Program-made: the position numbers and the translations under genes
Source of the DNA: Microbacterium luteum
GTDB lineage: Bacteria; Actinomycetota; Actinomycetes; Actinomycetales; Microbacteriaceae
Direction: 5' to 3'
NCBI RefSeq assembly: GCF_015277875.1
Contig: NZ_CP063814.1
Coordinates: 2,232,001-2,296,000 of the forward strand
DNA: 64,000 nt
The notes under the pieces: generated by a model
Database searches by the model: none
The model's input: the letters and a program-made list of their open reading frames with translations, nothing else
What the model was told of the DNA's origin: nothing
Shown: piece after piece, positions 8,236 through 16,937 of the stretch
How the letters are laid out: every line of letters begins with the position of its first letter
Position numbering within the stretch: position 1 is the first letter of the stretch

Positions 8236-9141
8236 TCAGCGCTTCCGGGAGAACGCCTCCAGGCGCTCGTGCGGGCTGAGCGCGGCCATGCGGTCGACCC
8301 ACTGCTGCGAGAAGAAGTCGCCGGAAGGGGCTTCGACGACCGGGACCACGGAGTGGGTGACGGTGTCGGCGTACACGTGCGTGAGATGGAAGGACTGACC
8401 GGCATCCATCCCGTTGACCTCGACGGCGGGACGCGAGATGTCCATGGTGTAGCAGGTCGCCGCGGCGACGCTCACCGGCACGCCGGCGAACGTTCCCGAC
8501 GTGGAGTAGTGGAGGTGCCCGGCGAGGATTCCCCGCACATCCGTGCCGGCGATGACGGCGGCGAGCGCCGGCTGGTCGCGCAGCTCCAGGATGTCGAAGA
8601 CGGGCAGGTGGCACGGCAGCGGCGGGTGATGAAGCGCGAGCAGGGTGCCCAGCGGGGCGGGCTCGGCGAGGATCTCGGCCAACCACGCGAGCTGCCCGGC
8701 ATCCAGCTCACCGTGGTGCCAACCGGGGACACTCGAATCCAGGGCGATGATCCGCAGGCCGCCCAGGTCGGTGACCGACGTGACGGGCTCTTCGGTGGGG
8801 TCGAGGTCGAGCAGATGCTGCCGCATCGGCCCCCGCTCGTCGTGGTTTCCCGCGACCCAGATGAGCGGTGCCTCGAGCGCCTCGGCGATCGGCTCCACCG
8901 CGGCTCGCAGGGCTCGGTACGCGTCGGGCTCGCCGAGATCGGTGAGGTCGCCGGTGAACACCAGCGCGTCGGGCTGGGTGCCCAGGCGCTCGACCCGGCG
9001 AAGCGTGGCCTCGAGGTTCGCCGCGGTGTCGTAGACCCCGACCAGCGGTGCGTTCCCCGCGAGGAAGTGGGTGTCGCTGAGGTGCAGGATCGTGCGCTGG
9101 GCGGGGGAGTGCTGACCGAACGTCACGGATGCGGCGACCAT
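8236..9141 (-). CDS. Calcineurin-like metallophosphoesterase (CpdA-like)
   Basis: This 301-residue protein carries all five dimetal phosphoesterase motifs in order: LSDTHF, FTGDLTDLG, AGNHDERG, LALHHPPLP and LAGHLHYS. That arrangement matches the 3',5'-cyclic-nucleotide phosphodiesterase branch (CpdA/Rv0805-like), although substrate range in this branch is broad and cAMP is an inference. There is no signal peptide. ATG 9141 was chosen over the codon at 9165 because TAGGCT ends exactly 7 bases upstream of 9141. It is divergent from the oligopeptidase gene, with 44 bases between the starts. Confidence 0.88.
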   Translation of the reverse strand: MVAASVTFGQHSPAQRTILHLSDTHFLAGNAPLVGVYDTAANLEATLRRVERLGTQPDALVFTGDLTDLGEPDAYRALRAAVEPIAEALEAPLIWVAGNHDERGPMRQHLLDLDPTEEPVTSVTDLGGLRIIALDSSVPGWHHGELDAGQLAWLAEILAEPAPLGTLLALHHPPLPCHLPVFDILELRDQPALAAVIAGTDVRGILAGHLHYSTSGTFAGVPVSVAAATCYTMDISRPAVEVNGMDAGQSFHLTHVYADTVTHSVVPVVEAPSGDFFSQQWVDRMAALSPHERLEAFSRKR

Positions 9142-9148
9142 GCGCCCA

Positions 9149-9154
9149 AGCCTA
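9149..9154 (-). promoter_or_regulatory. -10 box of the phosphoesterase gene (leaderless)
   Basis: TAGGCT on the minus strand ends 7 bases before ATG 9141 and decides the start codon. Confidence 0.5.
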
Positions 9155-9173
9155 GGCCAGGGCACCGACGGGC

Positions 9174-9179
9174 TACCGT
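9174..9179 (+). promoter_or_regulatory. -10 box of the oligopeptidase gene (leaderless)
   Basis: TACCGT ends 6 bases before the GTG at 9186. The spacer GGAGGG resembles a ribosome site but would abut the start, so a leaderless start is more likely. Confidence 0.5.
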
Positions 9180-9185
9180 GGAGGG

Positions 9186-11303
9186 GTGACCGACACCCTC
9201 GAGCCGCCCCTCCCCCGCGCCGCCGCCCGTCCCGTCATCCGCAGCCATCACGGCGACGACGTCGAGGACCGCTACGAGTGGCTGCGCGACAAGGACGACA
9301 CCGAGGTGATCGCGCACCTGGAGCGCGAGAACGCCTACGCGGATGCGCGCACGGCCCATCTGGAGGCCCAGCGCACACGCATCTTCGAGGAGATCAAGGC
9401 GCGCACGCTGGAGACCGACCTCTCTGTACCGATCCGCCGGGGCGACTGGTGGTACTACGGCCGCACCCGCGAAGGCCAGCAGTACGGCATCCAGTGCCGC
9501 GCACCGCTCACTTCTCCCGACGACTGGACCCCGCCGGAACTCCACCCCGACGAGCCCGTGCCCGGCGAGGAGGTTCTGCTCGACGGCAACGTCGAGGCCG
9601 AGGGCCACGAGTTCTTCTCCCTCGGCAGCTTCGAGGTCTCCGCGGAAGGGTCCCTCCTGCTCTACGGCGTCGATGTCGCCGGCGACGAGCGGTACACCAT
9701 CCGCGTGCGCGAGCTCGCCACCGGCCGTCACCTGCCGGACGTGATCCCCGAGACGTTCGCCGGCGCGGAGTTCTCCCCCGACGGCCGGTTCATCGTCTAC
9801 ACCACGGTCGACGACGCCTGGCGGCCGGACACCGTCTGGCTCCACGAGATCGGCACGCCGGTCTCGGCCGACCGCAGACTCCACCACGAACCCGACGAGC
9901 GCTACTGGGTGGGGGCGGGATTCACCCGCAGCGAGCGCTTCCTCGTGATCGAGGCCGGGTCCTCCGTCACCTCCGAGCAGTGGCTCGTGCCCGCCGACGA
10001 CCTCGGCGCCGAGCCGCAGGTGGTGTGGCCCCGCACCGAGGGCGTCGAATACGACGTCTCGCACGCCGTCGTAGACGGTCACGACGTGCTGTACATCCTC
10101 CACAACAGCGATGCGCTCGACTTCGAGCTCGTGCGCGTGGCCGCCGACGACCCGACCGGAGAGCGGCAGATCGTGCTGCCGCATGCGCCGGGCACGCGAC
10201 TGCTCGGGCTGTCGACGTTCCGCGACTGGGCGGTCATCGGCTACCGTCGCGAAGGCCTCGCGCGACTCGGGATGCTCGACTACGTCTCCGGGTCCGTTTC
10301 GGAGATCGCGTTCGACGAGCCGCTCTACTCGGCCGGCACGAGCGGGAACGCCGAGTGGGCGCCGCCCGTGCTGCGGATCGGCTACGGCTCGTTCGTGACG
10401 CCGGGGACCGTCTACGACTACGACGTCGCCACCGGATCGCTCCTCCTGCGAAAGCGCCAGCCGGTCCTCGGCGGATACGAGCCCGGCGACTACGCGCAGG
10501 CGCGGGTGTGGGCCGACGCCGAAGACGGCACGCGCATCCCGATCTCACTCGTCTGGAAGCGTTCGTTCGGCGAGGCCGGCGCGACCCCTCGCCCCGTTCA
10601 CCTCTACGGTTACGGCTCATACGAGCACTCGATCGAACCGGGGTTCTCGATCGCACGGCTGAGCGAACTCGACCGCGGTGTGGTGTTCGCGGTGGCGCAC
10701 GTGCGCGGCGGCGGTGAGATGGGCCGGCAGTGGTACGAGGACGGGAAGCTCCTGGCCAAGCGCAACACGTTCACCGACTTCGTCGCGTGCGCGCGTCACC
10801 TCGTCGACAGCGGATACACCACGCCCGAGCGCATGGTCGCCGAGGGCGGATCGGCCGGCGGGCTCCTGATGGGCGCCGTGACCAACCTCGCCCCCGAGCT
10901 GTTCGCCGGCATCCTGGCCGCGGTCCCCTTCGTCGACGCGCTGACGACGATCCTCGATCCGACGCTGCCGCTGACGGTGATCGAATGGGACGAGTGGGGC
11001 GACCCGCTGCACGATGCCGAGGTGTACGCCTACATGAAGTCCTACAGCCCCTATGAGAACGTGCGCGAGGGCGTCACGTATCCGCGCATCCTCGCCGTCA
11101 CCTCGCTCAACGACACCCGCGTGCTCTATGTCGAGCCGGCGAAGTGGGTTGCACGGCTGCGCGACGTCGGAGCCGACGCGCTGCTCAAGTGCGAGATGGT
11201 CGCCGGCCACGGTGGTGTCAGCGGCCGTTACAACTCGTGGCAGGAGCGCGCCTACGAGCTCGCCTGGATCTTCGACACCCTCGGCGTCGCCGATCCCACC
11301 TGA
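9186..11303 (+). CDS. ptrB: S9 family oligopeptidase (oligopeptidase B-like)
   Basis: This 705-residue prolyl-oligopeptidase-family serine peptidase cleaves short peptides, typically after basic residues in the oligopeptidase B branch. An N-terminal beta-propeller (about residues 70-400) precedes the alpha/beta-hydrolase domain. The nucleophile elbow is GGSAGG with Ser at residue 556, the catalytic Asp lies in the NDTRV segment near residue 640, and the His lies in AGHGGVSGR near residue 677. FAVAHVRGGGEMGRQWYEDGK is the usual OpdB lid-hinge sequence. There is no signal peptide, so it is cytoplasmic. GTG is the start codon. Confidence 0.92.
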   Translation: MTDTLEPPLPRAAARPVIRSHHGDDVEDRYEWLRDKDDTEVIAHLERENAYADARTAHLEAQRTRIFEEIKARTLETDLSVPIRRGDWWYYGRTREGQQYGIQCRAPLTSPDDWTPPELHPDEPVPGEEVLLDGNVEAEGHEFFSLGSFEVSAEGSLLLYGVDVAGDERYTIRVRELATGRHLPDVIPETFAGAEFSPDGRFIVYTTVDDAWRPDTVWLHEIGTPVSADRRLHHEPDERYWVGAGFTRSERFLVIEAGSSVTSEQWLVPADDLGAEPQVVWPRTEGVEYDVSHAVVDGHDVLYILHNSDALDFELVRVAADDPTGERQIVLPHAPGTRLLGLSTFRDWAVIGYRREGLARLGMLDYVSGSVSEIAFDEPLYSAGTSGNAEWAPPVLRIGYGSFVTPGTVYDYDVATGSLLLRKRQPVLGGYEPGDYAQARVWADAEDGTRIPISLVWKRSFGEAGATPRPVHLYGYGSYEHSIEPGFSIARLSELDRGVVFAVAHVRGGGEMGRQWYEDGKLLAKRNTFTDFVACARHLVDSGYTTPERMVAEGGSAGGLLMGAVTNLAPELFAGILAAVPFVDALTTILDPTLPLTVIEWDEWGDPLHDAEVYAYMKSYSPYENVREGVTYPRILAVTSLNDTRVLYVEPAKWVARLRDVGADALLKCEMVAGHGGVSGRYNSWQERAYELAWIFDTLGVADPT

Positions 11304-11310
11304 TTCCACC

Positions 11311-11375
11311 CGCATCCCACCCCGGCATGTCCCACACCCCCAGCCGCCGCGCATCCCCCACCCCGGCATGTCCCA
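11311..11375. repeat. Two tandemly placed copies of a GCATCCC...CATGTCCCA repeat
   Basis: A sequence of about 23 bases ending in CCCCGGCATGTCCCA occurs at 11311-11333 and, with three extra bases, at 11350-11375. These are the first members of a GTCCCA-type motif family that surrounds the nuclease-like gene at 11469-12413. Confidence 0.7.
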
Positions 11376-11406
11376 ATTTCCGTCCTTATGAGCCGCTATG
11401 AGAACC

Positions 11407-11453
11407 GAAAGTGGGACACGCCTCGGCGGCGAGACGATGCGTGTCCCACTTTC
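11407..11453. terminator. 15-bp perfect inverted repeat after the oligopeptidase and nuclease-like genes
   Basis: GAAAGTGGGACACGC (11407-11421) pairs perfectly with its complement at 11439-11453 around a 17-base loop. It lies between the convergent stops at 11303 and 11469 and could terminate both transcripts. Both arms carry the GTGTCCCACTTTC form of the local repeat motif, so it may be a repeat pair rather than a dedicated terminator. Confidence 0.55.
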
Positions 11454-11468
11454 TGCGCCTAAACGGTC

Positions 11469-12413
11469 TCAGGGCAGCAGATATCGGGACATGGTTCGAG
11501 GTGGTGTCCAGCCGGCGTCCATGAGGGCCGCGACGACGAGCCGCACGGCGGGGACTCCTCGACCCCGCACGTGATGATCGAGGCAGCGGACATGACGCCA
11601 GCCCGCGCGGCGAATCGCCTCCCACCGATCGGCGTCGCGCGCGAACTGCGCGGCATCCTCGGCATGCACGCGCCCGTCGTACTCGGGCGTGACCTTCCAC
11701 TGTGGATAGGCGAGGTCCAGCTCAGCGACGAAGATGCCGCGGTGATCACGCAGGTTCCAATTGATCTCGGGTTCCGGCAGTCCGGCTCGCACGAGCAGGA
11801 GCCTCAACCGTGTCTCTCGCGGCGATCGGACGCCGTCGCGCGCCTCCGCGAGCGCACGCCGCAGCAGTCCGTTTCGGACGTCGCCCATGATCTCGATCTC
11901 GTCCCGGAGCTGCATCAGCGACGCCCCCTCCGCTGTATCGAACGCGAGCGAGTCGGCCGCCGCGATCAGATCGTCGAGGAACCACAGCGACCCGCACTGA
12001 CGCCACGCGCGCGCAGGGTCCTCGACGCGCAGGCCGTCCGGGGTCGTGCGGACCGCAGGCTCACGGGTCTGAAGTCGGTGCCCGACGACGCCGCTGGTCC
12101 GGGGTTCGCGACGGGGACGGTGGGTCGAGACGTGGATGCCGGGCCGGTACGGCCATCCCGGCATCGAGTGTCCATAGAGCGCGAGCGCGGTCTCGTGGCT
12201 GAAGAACTGGTGCTCAGCCATTCGCGGCGCGTAGGCGCGGCAGAGCTCGCGCACCTGTGTATCGGGCAGCACGGGGTGCCGAGTGCGAACGCCGTGAAAC
12301 GGGCGCCCGAGGTCGCGACCTCGCAGCCGACCGTCACCGAGTCCGATCTCGGATGCGCTCGCCACGCTGAACGCCGTGGCAAGCGCGGCAGGGAGCTCGG
12401 AGGGCCGCTTCAT
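11469..12413 (-). CDS. AbiEi-like / DUF559 protein with Vsr-type PD-(D/E)XK nuclease domain
   Basis: This 314-residue protein has a two-part plan. Residues 1 to about 60 resemble the winged-helix N-terminus of AbiEi-type antitoxin-like proteins (SEIGLGDGRLRGRDLGRPFHGVR). The middle has the FFSHETALALYG and VEDPARAWRQC segments common in these proteins. Residues about 200-300 match the DUF559 nuclease fold related to Vsr and MutH: LVRAGLPEPEINW, then Asp233 in ELDLAYP and Glu244 in TPEYDG, followed by QFARDADRWEAIRRAGWRHVR. Both presumed metal-binding acids are present. No partner toxin gene is adjacent. Flanking DNA on both sides is repeat-rich. The biological role of this family is not established. 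Confidence 0.7.
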   Translation of the reverse strand: MKRPSELPAALATAFSVASASEIGLGDGRLRGRDLGRPFHGVRTRHPVLPDTQVRELCRAYAPRMAEHQFFSHETALALYGHSMPGWPYRPGIHVSTHRPRREPRTSGVVGHRLQTREPAVRTTPDGLRVEDPARAWRQCGSLWFLDDLIAAADSLAFDTAEGASLMQLRDEIEIMGDVRNGLLRRALAEARDGVRSPRETRLRLLLVRAGLPEPEINWNLRDHRGIFVAELDLAYPQWKVTPEYDGRVHAEDAAQFARDADRWEAIRRAGWRHVRCLDHHVRGRGVPAVRLVVAALMDAGWTPPRTMSRYLLP

Positions 12414-12506
12414 GATCCGAGGCTCGCTCGCCGCTCGGGAGACTCGGCGGCGTCAGCATCCCCCTGTGGAGAGTCGAAGGGGCACCGCCACCTGTGCAGG
12501 GGCGGT

Positions 12507-12560
12507 CATGTCCCAGAAAGTGTCGCTCTCAGGCCTGAGAAGAACAGAAATGGGGACATG
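12507..12560. repeat. Right-hand inverted CATGTCCC repeats near the nuclease-like gene
   Basis: CATGTCCC (12507-12514, followed by AGAAAGTG) and its inverted partner at 12553-12560 (preceded by CAGAAATG) repeat the GTCCCA/TTTC motif seen to the left of the gene. The gap between the gene start (12413) and pfkA (12681) holds only these and short tandem repeats; no gene is seen there. Confidence 0.65.
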
Positions 12561-12591
12561 CTTGGGGTGGGCGAGCGGGCATGTGCCGGCG

Positions 12592-12625
12592 CACACGCCG
12601 GCGGCACACGCCGGCGGCACACGCC
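12592..12625. repeat. 13-bp tandem repeat
   Basis: CACACGCCGGCGG occurs twice in tandem (12592-12604, 12605-12617) and is followed by a partial third copy (12618-12625). Two copies of GCGGGAAGGGGTC follow, close before the pfkA stop. This looks like slippage-prone filler DNA. Confidence 0.8.
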
Positions 12626-12680
12626 TACATGCTTCGGGCGCGGGAAGGGGTCGTGCGCCGATGTCGGGTGCGGGAAGGGG

Positions 12681-13709
12681 TCAGCCGAAGAGGGCGGCGG
12701 CTTCCTCGTAGCGCGAGAGGGGAACGGTGTTGAGCTCACCGAGCGCGTCGGCGAAGGGAACCCGGACGATCTCCGTGCCGCGCATCGCGACCATCTGACC
12801 CCATGCCTCGTCCATGACGGCGTCGGCGGCGTGCAGGCCGAGACGCGTCGCGAGCACACGGTCGAAGCCCGAAGGCGATCCGCCGCGCTGGATGTGGCCG
12901 AGCACCGTCGCGCGCGTCTCGACACCGGTGATCCGCTCGATCTCGGGCGCGAGGAGCTCGCTGATGCCGCCGAGGCGCGGCCGGTTGAAGGCGTCGAGAC
13001 CCTTGTCGCTGTAGGCCTCGTCCATGTCCTTGAGCTTGAACCCCTCCGACACGACCACGAGGGGCGCTCGGCCGCGGGCGTGGGCGCTCGTGACCTGCTC
13101 GCAGATCTCGTCGATCGACATCGGCACCTCGGGGATGCAGATGACATGGGCCCCGGCGGCCATCCCGGCGTGCAGGGCGATCCATCCGACATGACGACCC
13201 ATGACCTCGGCGACCATGCACCGCTGGTGCGAATCGCCGGTGGTGCGCAGGCGGTCCATCGCGTCCGTGGCGATGTTCACCGCGGTGTCGAAGCCGAAGG
13301 AGTAGTCGGTGGCGCGCAGATCGTTGTCGATCGTCTTCGGCACGCCGAGCACGTTGATGCCGTCCTTGGACAGCCTGTCCGCGGCGGCGAGGGTTCCCTC
13401 GCCGCCGATGGCGATGATGCCGTCGAGGCGGTGGCCGTACATCGTCTTGGCGATGTTCTCGGCGCCGCCGCGCGGACCCTCGTAGGGGTTGGTGCGACTG
13501 GTGCCGAGGATCGTGCCCCCGACCTTGGACAGGCCCTTGACCTCGTGACGCGTGAGCGGGAAGAAGTCGGCGTCCACGACGCCCCGCCAGCCGTCGCGGA
13601 TGCCGACGAACTCGAGATCGTACGTGGTGGTGCCCTTGAGCACGACGCCGCGGATGACGGCGTTCAGGCCCGGGCAGTCGCCGCCGCTGGTCAGGATTCC
13701 GATCTTCAT
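12681..13709 (-). CDS. pfkA: 6-phosphofructokinase
   Basis: Phosphofructokinase adds a phosphate to fructose 6-phosphate in glycolysis. The 342-residue protein begins MKIGILTSGGDCPGLN, the actinobacterial group III form, and contains PKTIDNDL with the catalytic Asp, MGRHVGWIALHAG and HIQRGGSPSGFDR. The nucleotide loop reads IGGEGTLAAA: Gly after Glu is associated with ATP use, whereas Asp at this place is found in pyrophosphate-dependent enzymes, so ATP is the inferred donor. ATG 13709 has GAGGA six bases upstream; the codon at 13763 would add 18 non-homologous residues. Confidence 0.95.
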   Translation of the reverse strand: MKIGILTSGGDCPGLNAVIRGVVLKGTTTYDLEFVGIRDGWRGVVDADFFPLTRHEVKGLSKVGGTILGTSRTNPYEGPRGGAENIAKTMYGHRLDGIIAIGGEGTLAAADRLSKDGINVLGVPKTIDNDLRATDYSFGFDTAVNIATDAMDRLRTTGDSHQRCMVAEVMGRHVGWIALHAGMAAGAHVICIPEVPMSIDEICEQVTSAHARGRAPLVVVSEGFKLKDMDEAYSDKGLDAFNRPRLGGISELLAPEIERITGVETRATVLGHIQRGGSPSGFDRVLATRLGLHAADAVMDEAWGQMVAMRGTEIVRVPFADALGELNTVPLSRYEEAAALFG

Positions 13710-13812
13710 GCTGTGGTCCTCAATCGTCGGGATGATGCTGGGCGACGCTGCCTCACCCGACATTAGTGGCCGCGGACTCCCGCTGCCACACGGTCGGTCG
13801 GATGCGGAGGAC

Positions 13813-15984
13813 TCAGGCGGCGCCGAGCGCCTGCCGCAGCAGGTGCATCAGGGCCGACAGCTGCACGGAGTCGCTCGAACCGGGATCGACGGCCTGTCCG
13901 TCCAGGGCACGCTGCGCCAATCCCTCCTTTGAATCGATCAGTTCGGCGATCTTCGTGTCGATCGTGTGGGCGGCGATGATGCGCCACGCGGTCACCGGCT
14001 CGTCTTGTCCGATGCGGTGCACGCGGTCGATCGCCTGCGTCTGCTCGGCGGCGGTCCACGACAGCTCGGCCAGCACGACGTTCGACGCGGCCTGCATGTT
14101 CACGCCGACGCCCGCGGCGGTCAGCGAACAGACCGCGACACCGACCTCGGGGTCGTTGTTGAACGCGTCGATGGCCTCCTGGCGCGCCGTGGAGGTCTGG
14201 TCGCCCCGGAGCGACACGCTTCGCAGGCCGGATGCGGCGAAGTGCGCCTCGGCGGCATCCATCACGTCGATGTGCTTGGCGAAGAAGACCACCTTGCCCA
14301 CCGAGCGCTGCAGCTGCAGCGCGTAGTCCGCCGCCAGCTGAGCCTTGGCCTGTCCGATGCGACGGACCATCGTGAAGACGTTCTCGCTCCCCGAACCCGC
14401 CGCCTTCGACTCGTCGAGCTCGTTCTGCGCGACCAGCCGCACGATGTCGTCGTCGACCTCGCCCGGAGCCAGGGCCGCCGCGGAGCGCGCGTTCTCACGG
14501 GCATCGACGATACGGCGGTAGCGATCGGCCAGGCGCGCGCCGAGCTCGCGCTCGGCCTCGCGGATGGAGCGACCGAACTCGTCGTCGAGCTCCACCGGCA
14601 GATCGGCGACGAGCTTGTCGGGCAGGTCCGCCGCGACGTCCTTCTTCTTGCGGCGAACGATGCCCATCGAGATCACCGCGTCGCGCGCCTCGGGGTAGAA
14701 CGCCTTGTCGGCAGGGGTGAATCCGGTCGCGTCGAGCTTCGCCATCAGATCGGGGCCCGGCTTCTCGCCGTTGGTCCAGCCGAGGAAGCGCCAGATGGCA
14801 TCGAAGTCCTCGACGTCGTTGATGAGCGGCGTTCCGGTGAGGGCCATCATGAGCGGGTCGCGCACCTGCTCGCGGATGCGCCCGGCGAGCGCGAGCACGT
14901 TGCGCGAGCGCTGCGAGGTGAGGTTCTTGATGAAGTGCGCCTCGTCGACGACCATGCCCTTCAGACCGATCGAGCCGAGCCATGACAGATGGCGGTCGAG
15001 GATCTCGTAGTTGACGATGAAGACGTCGGCGAACGCATCGATGTCTTCGCCGTCGCCCTGGATCACGGTCGCGCGACGGTGGGGCGTCCAGCGCTTGACC
15101 TCTCGGGCCCAGTTCATCTTCACGACGTTGGGAACGACCGCCAGCAGCGGATAGGTGTCGGCGACGGAGGCCGCCAGCACCGACTCGGCGGTCTTCCCGA
15201 GACCCGGTTCGTCGGCCAGCAGGAAGCTGCGGTGTCCGTCGCGCACCGCCTCGAGGAAACGCGACTGGTGCGGCATCACCTCGAGGCCCCGCGGCGAGAC
15301 GCGGTCGAACTCCGGCACGGGAGGCAGCTCCATGGATGCGCTGGCCCCACCGGCACCGGTCTCGAACGCCTTGTACAGCGGTCCCATGAGCTCCCAGCCG
15401 TCGAGCCGACGACGCGGGCTCGGCACGGGCGCGCGCATGGTGAGGTCGGGTGGGAGGAACGGATTCGCCATCTGGCGCGACTCGATGCCGGCCGGCACGA
15501 CCTGCCGGTCGGCGAGCGCGGGCGGCACCACCGTCGGGGCGACAGGAGCGACGTCGGTGATGATGAGCTCGTCCGGCGGAAGCTCGGCGCCCGACTCCAG
15601 CAGCCAGTCCCGTCGCATGCGCTTGGCGACCGGCGACGTGGCCTGATCGACCTCGAGCAGCTGGATGAGCGACGTGTCGCGCGCGGCGGTCTTCGCGAGG
15701 ATCGTCGCGACGCCGTCGAGGCGCTTGAGCAGCTCCGCCCGCGCGGAGTCGGCGACGGCAGTGTCGGCCTTCACCCGCGCGCGCTCCTCGCGGACGAGAA
15801 AGGCGATCACCTGGAACTTGACACGGTTGGTGGGGCCGAGCTTTCCGCGCTGGGCCTTGGCTTCGACCTCGCGCACCTTGCGGGCGAGGATCGGGATCAG
15901 CGGCGCCTCATCGTCGCGTCGGGAAGACGACGACTTGCGACGACGCGCGGCGGAAGTCTGTGCGGCGGGTGCCGAGGTCGGCAT
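13813..15984 (-). CDS. SNF2-family DEAH-box ATPase/helicase, stand-alone
   Basis: This 723-residue protein has a SNF2/Rad54-type two-lobe motor. Motif I is DEPGLGKT near residue 255, motif II VVDEAHFIKN near 343, motif III ALTGTPLIND, and the C-terminal lobe has AGVGVNMQAA and QAIDRVHRIGQDEPV, the SNF2 motif VI. The N-terminal 230 residues are charged and helical and match no domain that could be recognised. No methylase, nuclease or phospholipase gene of a DISARM- or DndE-like defence system is adjacent, so it is more likely a resident remodelling or repair ATPase. TAGGCT and AGGAGG precede the ATG. Confidence 0.88.
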   Translation of the reverse strand: MPTSAPAAQTSAARRRKSSSSRRDDEAPLIPILARKVREVEAKAQRGKLGPTNRVKFQVIAFLVREERARVKADTAVADSARAELLKRLDGVATILAKTAARDTSLIQLLEVDQATSPVAKRMRRDWLLESGAELPPDELIITDVAPVAPTVVPPALADRQVVPAGIESRQMANPFLPPDLTMRAPVPSPRRRLDGWELMGPLYKAFETGAGGASASMELPPVPEFDRVSPRGLEVMPHQSRFLEAVRDGHRSFLLADEPGLGKTAESVLAASVADTYPLLAVVPNVVKMNWAREVKRWTPHRRATVIQGDGEDIDAFADVFIVNYEILDRHLSWLGSIGLKGMVVDEAHFIKNLTSQRSRNVLALAGRIREQVRDPLMMALTGTPLINDVEDFDAIWRFLGWTNGEKPGPDLMAKLDATGFTPADKAFYPEARDAVISMGIVRRKKKDVAADLPDKLVADLPVELDDEFGRSIREAERELGARLADRYRRIVDARENARSAAALAPGEVDDDIVRLVAQNELDESKAAGSGSENVFTMVRRIGQAKAQLAADYALQLQRSVGKVVFFAKHIDVMDAAEAHFAASGLRSVSLRGDQTSTARQEAIDAFNNDPEVGVAVCSLTAAGVGVNMQAASNVVLAELSWTAAEQTQAIDRVHRIGQDEPVTAWRIIAAHTIDTKIAELIDSKEGLAQRALDGQAVDPGSSDSVQLSALMHLLRQALGAA

Positions 15985-16171
15985 GCTCCTCCTGAGCCTA
16001 GGGATCGGATACCGGTCGATCCGGTGATCCGGCGAGAGAACGTGATTCCCGTGGGCGGCGCCACGACGCCGTCACGAACACGGGGCGGAGATGCCGGCAC
16101 CGTCGGTCGCGAGCACCCGCTTCAGCGAGCAGCGACAGGGCGGTCGGGATCCCCGCACAGCATTCTAGCGG

Positions 16172-16831
16172 CTACCCGGCCGAATCCGCAGAATCTGCTC
16201 CCCAGAGGGTGGCGATGATGTCTTCGCTGTAGCCCTCGGGAGCGAAGTTGATCCACCGGGTCGTCACGATCGCGCCGTCGCCGATGACGTGGGTCTCACC
16301 CAGCGTGTACGGCTCGTCGTCGAGCGTGATCCCCCGCTGCTCGATGCGATGGATGCTGCCGACGGCGACGTCCTCGGAGCTGAACCCGGCCGCGCTGAGC
16401 TCAGCGGCGATCTCCTCGCCCTGCGCGTCGTCGATGAGGGTGATGTTCGTGGCCAGGCCGTAGTCGGACGGAGTGCCCCACGTGCAGCGCAGAGTCGGGG
16501 CACCCGAGTCGATCAGTTCGAGCACGACGGCGTTCTCGCTGGAATACATCGTCACACCGGGGCCGTTCAGCGGGGGGTTGTCCGCCTCGAGGGTCGCGCG
16601 CATGTCCGCGGAGTAGATCTCCTCGCACGAGCTCGGAAGGACGAAGGCGTCGGTCTCGGTGGGCGTCGGGGTCGGAGTGCTCTCGACGGTTGAAGTCGGT
16701 TCGGCCGTCGCACCGTCGGGCTCTGTGCTGCCGGACGGCACCGGCTCGGGCTGGCATGCGGCGAGAGCGAATGCCACAGCCGCAGCGGCCCCCGCGGCGA
16801 GCAGACGGGGTGTCCGGTGCTGACGAGTCAC
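16172..16831 (-). CDS. Secreted lipoprotein of unknown function
   Basis: This 219-residue protein starts with a basic n-region, a hydrophobic Ala-rich stretch and the lipobox LAAC with Cys26, so it should be lipid-anchored outside the membrane. A Ser/Thr/Pro/Glu-rich linker (about residues 28-65) leads to a globular domain with two further cysteines (SSCEEIY, LRCTWG) that may form a disulfide. No known family was recognised. GTG 16831 has a strong AGGAGG four bases upstream; longer frames upstream add Arg-rich shadow sequence. Confidence 0.8.
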   Translation of the reverse strand: MTRQHRTPRLLAAGAAAAVAFALAACQPEPVPSGSTEPDGATAEPTSTVESTPTPTPTETDAFVLPSSCEEIYSADMRATLEADNPPLNGPGVTMYSSENAVVLELIDSGAPTLRCTWGTPSDYGLATNITLIDDAQGEEIAAELSAAGFSSEDVAVGSIHRIEQRGITLDDEPYTLGETHVIGDGAIVTTRWINFAPEGYSEDIIATLWGADSADSAG

Positions 16832-16925
16832 GGTACCTCCTGGAGGGGCGCTGCACCGCAGAGGGGCGGCACGGGCACCGACTCTACCGACCCACGAGGC
16901 CGGCCCCGCGGCGGCGCGGCGGACG

Positions 16926-16931
16926 TACCCT
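16926..16931 (+). promoter_or_regulatory. -10 box of the MFS gene (leaderless)
   Basis: TACCCT ends 6 bases before the ATG at 16938. Confidence 0.45.
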
Positions 16932-16937
16932 GAAAAC

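Noticed and set aside
13813..15984. SNF2 gene as part of a DISARM-like or other defence island
   Set aside because: Neighbours are pfkA and a lipoprotein; no methylase, phospholipase or nuclease partner is adjacent.
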